Shown piece after piece: positions 57,241-64,000 of a DNA stretch of 64,000 nucleotides (position 1 is its first letter; each line of letters begins with the position of its first letter). The notes under the pieces are model-generated. The model was not told the origin of the DNA, ran no database searches, and saw only the letters and a program-made list of their open reading frames with translations. The position numbers and the translations under genes were made by a program. This DNA is from Harmothoe impar (Eukaryota > Annelida > Polychaeta > Phyllodocida > Polynoidae), in contig OX381721.1 of assembly GCA_947462335.1 (NCBI GenBank), forward strand, positions 41,566,488 through 41,630,487. Direction: 5' to 3'.

Positions 57241-57915
57241 AGACATGCCAGGTAAGCTGCACACACCCTCAGACAGCCTCACACACCTTGACACATCCTC
57301 ACACACACCCTTTGACACACAGCCTCGCACACATTGACACACAGCTTCACACACTTTGACACAGCCTCACACACACCCTCACACACTTTGACACACTCCC
57401 TCACACACTTGGACACACAGCCTCACACACCTTGACACACAGATGGACACATCCTCACACACACCCTCACACACTTTGACACGCAGCCTAGCACACATTG
57501 ACACACACCTGCACACACCTTGACACACTCCCTCACACACTTGGACACACAGCCTCAGACACCTTGACACACAGATTGACACACCTTGATACATCCTCAC
57601 ACAACCCCTCACATACTTTGACACACAGCCTCGCACACATTGACACACAGCCTCACACACCTTGACACACTCCCTCACACACTTGGACACACAGCTTCAC
57701 ACACCTTGACACACAGATTGACACACCTTGACACATCCTCACACACACTTTGACACACAGCCTTGCACACCTTGACACACATCTTCATACACATTGGCAC
57801 AGCTTCACATACAGCCTCATACACCTTGACACACAGCCTCACACACTTTTACACACAGTCTTCCACTTTGACACACAGCTTCACCCACCTTTACACCCTC
57901 ACACACCCTCAGGCT
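57241..57915. repeat. CA-rich minisatellite
   Basis: Irregular units of about 20-25 bp alternating CCTCACACAC, CTTGACACACAG and TTTGACACAC. Cys/Val-rich open frames on the minus strand and His/Thr-rich ones on the plus strand are by-products of the repeat. Confidence 0.85.
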
Positions 57916-59102
57916 GGGTGGCACGAGATGCCGTTAAATGGTTGACCGCAGTCTCTTTTAATTCACAACGATTCTTACTGTTCCTATTTTTATTAATCAA
58001 CTTGAGCTTCTTCCCATATAAAATGCAGTTCCACCAACTTAATATCACAAGTCATTGCACGGTGTATCCCCAGTAAGTATGTATAATGGCACACAACTAT
58101 CTCTGTTTATCATATTAGATTATAAAGATACCGTATAGGGCTAACTGGCAAGTCTTTGGGCCTACTATCTTTGAATTTTGATTTGTCCTGTTTTTGGTGG
58201 CAGTCTAAATCGTCTGACAATCATCATAGAGATATCATTCGATATGGGGAGGATCCCCTTGACAATATTGGGAAGATACGCTCCGGGTACCCTTGACTAT
58301 GTTACGCGCGGATAATCAACACCCATGTCAATGTTCATAATCTATATAGCCATAGGCACTAGGGACGCATACATACATACATACTTGATAAGACACCCTT
58401 AGGGGGTAACAGTAGCAACAGATAGTTAGCCTGGCATCTAGTCTTTATAGAGACCTTTTCCTGGCTACCGGGCCTGGTCGTTAACACTTTGTTTTAAACC
58501 TGGTCTCACCGACAGCTTTATCAGCAGGTAAAGATAACACAACACGGCTTGGACCAATGGCAATGAAAGATTTCCTTATTTACAATCTTGCCACTCAGAG
58601 ATTCGCCAAATCTCCTTTCTGGGTTAAGGATTTGATCTGGTGCAAATGTACCAGTTTGATAATTGTGTTAACAAATGGCTACTGTGTCATATAGATGTGT
58701 ACTGTGTTGTATAGGCCTTCTAATTCTATAAAGGTCATATTATTGGTGAATTTGAACTCAAAAGGTAGGAAGTAGTACAAGGGTAGATCTATCTGGATGT
58801 GAAGTCTAGCACATCTCACCATGCACCTTCACAAGCTGACCAATTCGCGGATAGTTGTGGTCTACATCAATGTCTAATTTCATTCTATTGAAAGCCACAA
58901 CTATTTTGGGACAATTCTTCTACTATTTCTAGGTTACCGGTATTAAGGACCATGACAGCAGGGAGGTGAAGGCAGGACACAGCAGTCCATAACGCTTGCA
59001 TTTCAAGTGACATTATGATCATAGATCAGTATCGGTAATGTTTTCGATGGATTAAGCCCCAGGCCTCACCTTATCACTTTAAAGTATTATCATCCCCTTC
59101 TA
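57916..59102. other. Unannotated DNA, no gene seen
   Basis: Only a short ACAT microsatellite near 58370-58384 stands out. Confidence 0.4.
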
Positions 59103-59438
59103 AGGGAGTGCTCATTTTTTAACAACAGGGGGGGGGGGGCGAGATTTCGCGCGGAGCGCGCAAAATTTTTTCACCCCCCCCCCCACTAGAGGGGTCGAAA
59201 TTTTTTACCCCCCCCCCTGGCAGGCCGAAAATCGTGCGCGTTCGCGCCCCTTTGTAGCATAGTAACGCGCAGGCTTTTCCCCTCAAAACAGGTTGAATTT
59301 TTTTCACCCCCCCCCCCCCCAAGAGGGGTCTAAATTTTTTACCCCCCCCCCGGTCAAGGGGTCCAAATTTTTTACACCCCCCCCCCCCCAAATCCACCAC
59401 CCCCCCCCCCCCCTGTTGTTAAAAAATGAGCACTCCCT
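59103..59438. mobile_element. G/C-tract MITE, complete copy
   Basis: Inverted ends AGGGAGTGCTCATTTTTTAA then CAACAG and a G run, mirrored at the right by CTGTTGTTAAAAAATGAGCA. The interior alternates poly-C runs with AAATTTTTT blocks. A TA precedes the left end. The single-ended relative is at 2944-3085. Confidence 0.8.
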
Positions 59439-60129
59439 AGGCTAATACGGTATCAAGGTCTAGGACTCGTACCTATAGGCCTACATGAATATGACCACAC
59501 TGTCAAGAATTCTGAGTCAACTATCATATTCGAAGAATTTGGAATGAACTATATAAACTATTATTAATTTAAAGTGGGTCGAATTTTGCCCCCTCTCCCC
59601 ATGTTCAACGGTGCTATCAAAACTATTCTACCCCCCCCCCCCCCAAAAAAAAATTATAAAATAATAATAATGTAAAAAGAGGGTACAAGAGGGGGAGGGG
59701 AGATCTTGTAATTTACAATGTAAATAGATGGCATGCGATATCCCCAGCGATAACCCAGAGTCATATATCAATCATTTAAAGGGATAACAGGTTTGTGGAA
59801 TACACAGGTGGTGGTCTGTTTTATATCAGGTGGTATACCTGGTATACCTGTCAGTTTGCACCGTGAGACTGAGAGATGACGAGTAGCGCTCACCGGGCCA
59901 CGCCCGACAATGAATGACTTCAGACTTGATGAGCCCTCGGATGCGGCTGAGCCGAGCGATAATACCAGTATAATGCCGTGGTGCTGCACTCCCCCACCGA
60001 ATGTACAATAACTGAATACTGACGACCAATAATGCCTACAGCCACCCTTAGCCTGTAGGTATAGTACTGCCCAGGCCAAATGCTGAAAATATCAGAAACC
60101 CCAAAGAGCCGGGAAAATGCCCCACCTAC

Positions 60130-60240
60130 CTTGTTCAACGAGAGTCAACAAGTGAGTGAAGCCTGGGACCGGGACTACACAGAGCGCCGGGCGAGGAGTA
60201 TGATATTCATACGCAAAAAGCACCTGTCAAAGAGCCGGTC
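60130..60240 (-). other. Candidate non-coding first exon, weak
   Basis: A locally CpG-richer stretch ends on the minus strand at 60130 with CAAG/GTAGGT, a strong donor. It could be the missing first exon of the gelsolin gene, whose exon 1 at 33075 opens with an acceptor, giving a 27-kb intron that holds the provirus. No connecting sequence evidence exists; the reverse strand also has a donor-like site nearby. Confidence 0.2.
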
Positions 60241-60674
60241 TGTCACCAAAGTAAACAATACATTTGTACTATTTTATGAACTACATACAATTTCAAAGGC
60301 TTTAAAATGAATGTCCAAAGCATAGACAGCTAGGATATTAACATTTATCGGGTTAGGTTTTGTTAAATGTCAATTGAATCTAGGACTATATTGCCAGACT
60401 ACTAGACGTGCACCCTGCCCTGCCATCGGTGATATTATATATTTTATTTCAAGTAGACGTGATTGCGGTCAATCCCTCTATTGTTTTCTTCTTTTAAAAA
60501 AACAAAAAACCTTTCGGGCCTGTACCATCACTAGGCCTATATGTGTCATAACCGCTATCTGTGTCAATAACATAGTCATAGGCCCCTGTTTTAGGGGAAG
60601 GATGCGATAGGCCTAATTGGACCAGCTCATATTAAAATTTAAGTTGGACCACCCGCTTTTCCAATAAATCATTA

Positions 60675-60981
60675 GGCCAAAAAAAAAAAGTCGTGTTCAG
60701 GTAACATGGCCCAAAAAAAATAGGGTAGGTAGGTCGATTTTATTTTTATTTTTTACCAATTTTTTTAAAGGATTTTGAGACAAAATTCCTCCCATTTTCC
60801 TATTATTTTCAGAAAAAATATATGATTTTCGGAAAAAATATATTTCAGTTAAAAAAACTGTTTTTTGGTAGAAAAAAACACAAAAATGCCTTCCAAGAAA
60901 AAAAAAATTTAAAAAAATTGGGTAGGGCCAAAAAAATAGGGTCGCTAGGGATACCTGAACACAACTCTTTTTTTTTTGGCC
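60675..60981. mobile_element. Harbinger-like MITE
   Basis: Ends GGCC plus an A run then GTGTTCAGGTA, mirrored at the right by TACCTGAACACAACTC, a T run and GGCC; flanked by TTA on both sides (60672-60674, 60982-60984). A 3-bp TTA duplication is the PIF/Harbinger habit. No transposase; 307 bp. A fragment lies at 29398-29484. Confidence 0.8.
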
Positions 60982-61132
60982 TTACGATTCTTAATCTATA
61001 GTTTTCGATGTGAATGTTCATTTTGAATGACAAAGATGAAATTCCGCAAAAGCAGGTAGCCTATATCCATTTTGGAATGTTTTTGGTTTTTGGACCATCT
61101 GAATTCGGTAGGGGAATGTTGCCATAGACCTA

Positions 61133-62110
61133 GGGCAAAAGGGACCCCTTAAGGGAAAATGGCATATAACTCAGAGGTAAACCCCTGAATTGAAACATTT
61201 ATTTTTTCATAACAAAGCATAGAAGTATACCATCCATGAAAATAATTAATATTGTGCTAGTATCATTAATAGCATAGTGGGATAGCATAACATATTCTGA
61301 CCTACAAAGGTCATGGGCTCAAAGTCCCGGGGCAAAAGGGTTTTTGGGGCGGGGCAAAAGGGACCCTGGAAATTTCTTAATTTTGAATTATTATCTTTTT
61401 TCATAATTTTCTTGCTCCCATCTTTTAGCTATATTATTACTAATTTCTTTAGGTATTTCTTTGTTGTCATGCATGACCATTATCTAACATTTTTCAATTT
61501 TTATGACCGTTGAATATCATGCATTTCAATAAAATTTCCCCCGAATTCAGGAAAAATTCCCCAAAACCCCAAAAACACCCCCCAGAAATAAAAATTGGCT
61601 TATAAGAAATAATTTTATATTCAAATAAGCATGTCTCACCATTATTATCATTTTTAGGCCAAGCATGGTTATTTTTTCATGTTTTGATCATTTCTATGGG
61701 GTTTCACCATAGGAATTATGATTGTGAAGGGGGGGGTCCGTTTTGCCCCAGCTTCATGAAAAATATGTGAAAAAATGATCTTGCCAAAATAAATAACTGT
61801 AGGGTAATATTTTTTTTAGCTATAAAATAGTATTGTTTTAGCCATAAAACATTAGCATATACCTCTTTTTTAATTCTCAGAAGCTTATAAACTGATTTTT
61901 GCAAAATTAGATCAAGATCTCTAGTTTCAGTTTTTTCTTTATGGAATCCGGAATACCATAGGTAGCATCAAATTTTCTTTTAAAAACATGTTATTTCTAT
62001 CAATTATGTGAGCCAATTTGACAAAAATATGGAATTTATATCTGAGAACTGAGTTTAGGGGTCGGGTCCGTTTTGCCCCGGGGGTCCGTTTTGCCCCGGT
62101 CTTGGACCCC
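61133..62110. mobile_element. Element with repeated GGGGCAAAAGGGACCC motif
   Basis: The motif occurs at 61133 and twice near 61329-61365 in one orientation, then inverted (GGGTCCGTTTTGCCCC) near 61735 and twice at 62064-62098. The opposite orientation at the two ends suggests a transposon with multiple terminal binding sites. No coding sequence. Confidence 0.55.
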
Positions 62111-62585
62111 CTAAGAGAGTCAAGGCAATAGGCCTATGTGGAATAGGTGTGCATTTTTTCATAAAAGCATGAAACTTCTCACGCTTGTAGGCCTACTCCA
62201 TATCCATGAGTTGAATTTCAGAGGTGGGGCCACTGAGAAACCCCGTTATTATGGCCGTGGCGACCATTTTAAGTCGGCCATTACCTACCAAAAAATTTGT
62301 TTTCTTCAATCAAGCAGCAACTAAATACCGCAACGAAAAAAGACCTACGTTTTCAGGGTCATAGAATATAATTATGCAATGAGAAATGGTGTAACATGGC
62401 TAGTTTGACTATGGCCGCCATTTTGGTTCTGCCATTAGGCCTACCAAAAATTGTGTGGTCTTTGATAACTTCACAACCAAATGGAGTATTGAAGCAAGTA
62501 AGGTGTATATAGGCTACCCACATTTCCAGGGTCAAGGAATAATGTGATGCCATCAGAGAAGGTTAATTATGCATAGTTTCACCAG

Positions 62586-62798
62586 GAAGTTGTTTCACCT
62601 CAAATGACAATAATTTGTGGACCACACAAATGCTACATGGACTACTTCAAATGCTTTATGGGTGTGGCAAATGCTTTACCGTATATGATGGTTGGGTACC
62701 CTGTGATTAAGCATATGTGGCACCCATAAAGCATTTGAGGGGATCTATATCATTTGCAGGCCTCACTAAATTGTTTTCATTTGATGTGAAATGGCCTT
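62586..62798. mobile_element. Short foldback MITE
   Basis: Two arms of about 90 nt are imperfect reverse complements, for example CAAATGCTTTATGGGTGTGG against CCCATAAAGCATTTGAGG, and GTTTCACCTCAAATGA against TCATTTGATGTGAAAT. No coding capacity. Confidence 0.7.
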
Positions 62799-64000
62799 CT
62801 GAAAAACAATTTTTGATTACCCATTGACAAGAAAAACTGGTTTTCGGCAGTGAATATGTACATTAAGGTGTCAAAATGAATATTATCATGGTCATATAGC
62901 AATACCATGCTATCAGTTGTGTGATATCAGACTATATGGCCTATTTCTTAAGTTTTAGCCATTCATATTTGTCAGAATACAAACTCTATCATGTAATAGT
63001 TTCATAATGATACCACACATGCTCGTGTGGAGGTAGATAGTCATGCTCATGAAGCTGATGTTAATCAACACACATAATATAATCATGCTCCATTATGTGA
63101 GGATGCTAAAGACAGAACATGGCATCAAGCAAAATATATGCTAGTTTAGACTCAGTTAATGAAATTATAATGCTGATGAAATTTCCCAGTGCCATAAAGC
63201 TGGTTTATCCCAGGGTTTCCACATCAGTGTGCTCGTTTTACCATTATATATAGACTCACAGCATGGCATTTTATCTCATGATTCGTTGCCTTAGCCAGTG
63301 TCATCTATGATGGTTCACTGTCTCTACATTGGCTGATCCAGGGGGAGACAGGTCTTGTCCACACCCCCCCCCCCCCCCCACTAAGAAAAAGAAAGGATGG
63401 GGGAAAAGGGAACAATAGAAAAGAAAAGGGGAAAAGAAAGAGAGAAAGGGGAACAATCTCATCAGTCGTTGCGAAAAACATGCATGTGTAGCAGGACCAA
63501 ATGTCCAGTCACATGTTCAGCTTTTCTAAACTAAAGTAATTTAGTTGAGTTTCTAAACCTGAAATATGTTTGTCAACATACTGTGTAAAACTATTTATTT
63601 ATCTTGATTTTGCCATAAATTATCACAAATATATTGTACAATACTATTTTCAAGTTAAAATGCTTAAATTATCAGATATGTTGGTATCCGATCCTTCAAA
63701 AATGTAGCAGGTCCTGCAACATTAAAAATCTGCAGGACCAAATGTCCTGTGTGATGAAAATGTTTTTGCAAAGACTGTATTGTATTACATTATAGCAGGC
63801 TTGTCCCCTTGACAGTGATAGGGAGCTTCTAATGATGGACACTAATGATATGAATTGCCACCTCATAGAAGATGTGATAGTACAATTGACGTTTATAAGA
63901 GAAATGCCTCCTTTCATGTCATGTATAGAAGACATAGCATAAAACATATGTTCGTACAGTTAATGGCAATAGAGGTAGAATAATATTTAAAAAAAGGTCA
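62799..64000. other. Right end of window, no gene seen
   Basis: AT-rich, with a C run near 63365-63380 followed by an A/G-rich tract. A short repeated phrase GCAGGACCAAATGTCC occurs near 63491 and 63734. No exon recognised. Confidence 0.4.

Noticed and set aside
57379..57690. Cys/Val-rich small proteins on the minus strand
   Set aside because: They are translations of the CA-rich minisatellite and exist in several frames.
57241..57915. CRISPR-like repeat-spacer array
   Set aside because: Units are irregular and contiguous with no unique spacers; the DNA is eukaryotic.
59119..59400. Gly/Lys/Phe-rich minus-strand frame
   Set aside because: Translation of the G/C-tract MITE.

Overview
The window is animal nuclear DNA: one host gene made of short exons separated by long AT-rich introns, surrounded by many mobile elements. 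A gelsolin/severin-type gene, intact non-LTR and LTR retrotransposon traces, and numerous small inverted-repeat elements (MITEs) point to a bilaterian invertebrate, probably marine. I cannot name the species from sequence alone.

Host gene. On the minus strand, from 33051 (start codon) to 13754 (stop), I can assemble a complete three-domain gelsolin-like actin-severing/capping protein of 363 residues from short exons with consensus splice sites and matching phases. Exon 6 is present in three tandem, diverged versions (6A 24332-24459, 6B 22775-22902, 6C 21481-21611). All start in phase 0 and end in phase 2, so exactly one can be used per mRNA. They encode the long helix of domain G1 that contacts actin. 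A further in-frame 90-nt exon (16932-17021) adds 30 Cys/Lys-rich residues inside domain G3 and is probably optional.

Retroelement. 37841-52178 is a complete 14.3-kb Ty3/Gypsy-class (Metaviridae-like) provirus on the plus strand. Its two 708-bp LTRs look identical and are flanked by the 4-bp duplication ATAG. It encodes Gag, a Pol reached by a textbook -1 frameshift site abutting the gag stop, and an 872-aa envelope of the F-protein type, apparently made from a spliced mRNA. Unusually, a 202-aa open reading frame on the opposite strand lies between env and the 3' LTR. It resembles nothing I recognise and has its own TATA-like box. This large env-bearing element with an antisense accessory gene is the best candidate for an undescribed system here.

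Other mobile DNA. Left of the host gene (1-12 kb) lie a TTAA-flanked MITE, an old 63-bp tandem array split by three separate insertions (a TA-flanked MITE, a block holding a decayed LINE, and a 2.8-kb TIR element), and a dispersed repeat pair. To the right (52-64 kb) are more MITE families, some with exact target duplications (8 bp, TTA, TA), a local 108-bp duplication, a CA-rich minisatellite and foldback elements. No rRNA gene, CRISPR array or convincing functional tRNA was seen. The host gene's first (non-coding) exon was not securely located; one weak candidate lies near 60.13-60.24 kb, which would place the provirus in its first intron in antisense orientation.
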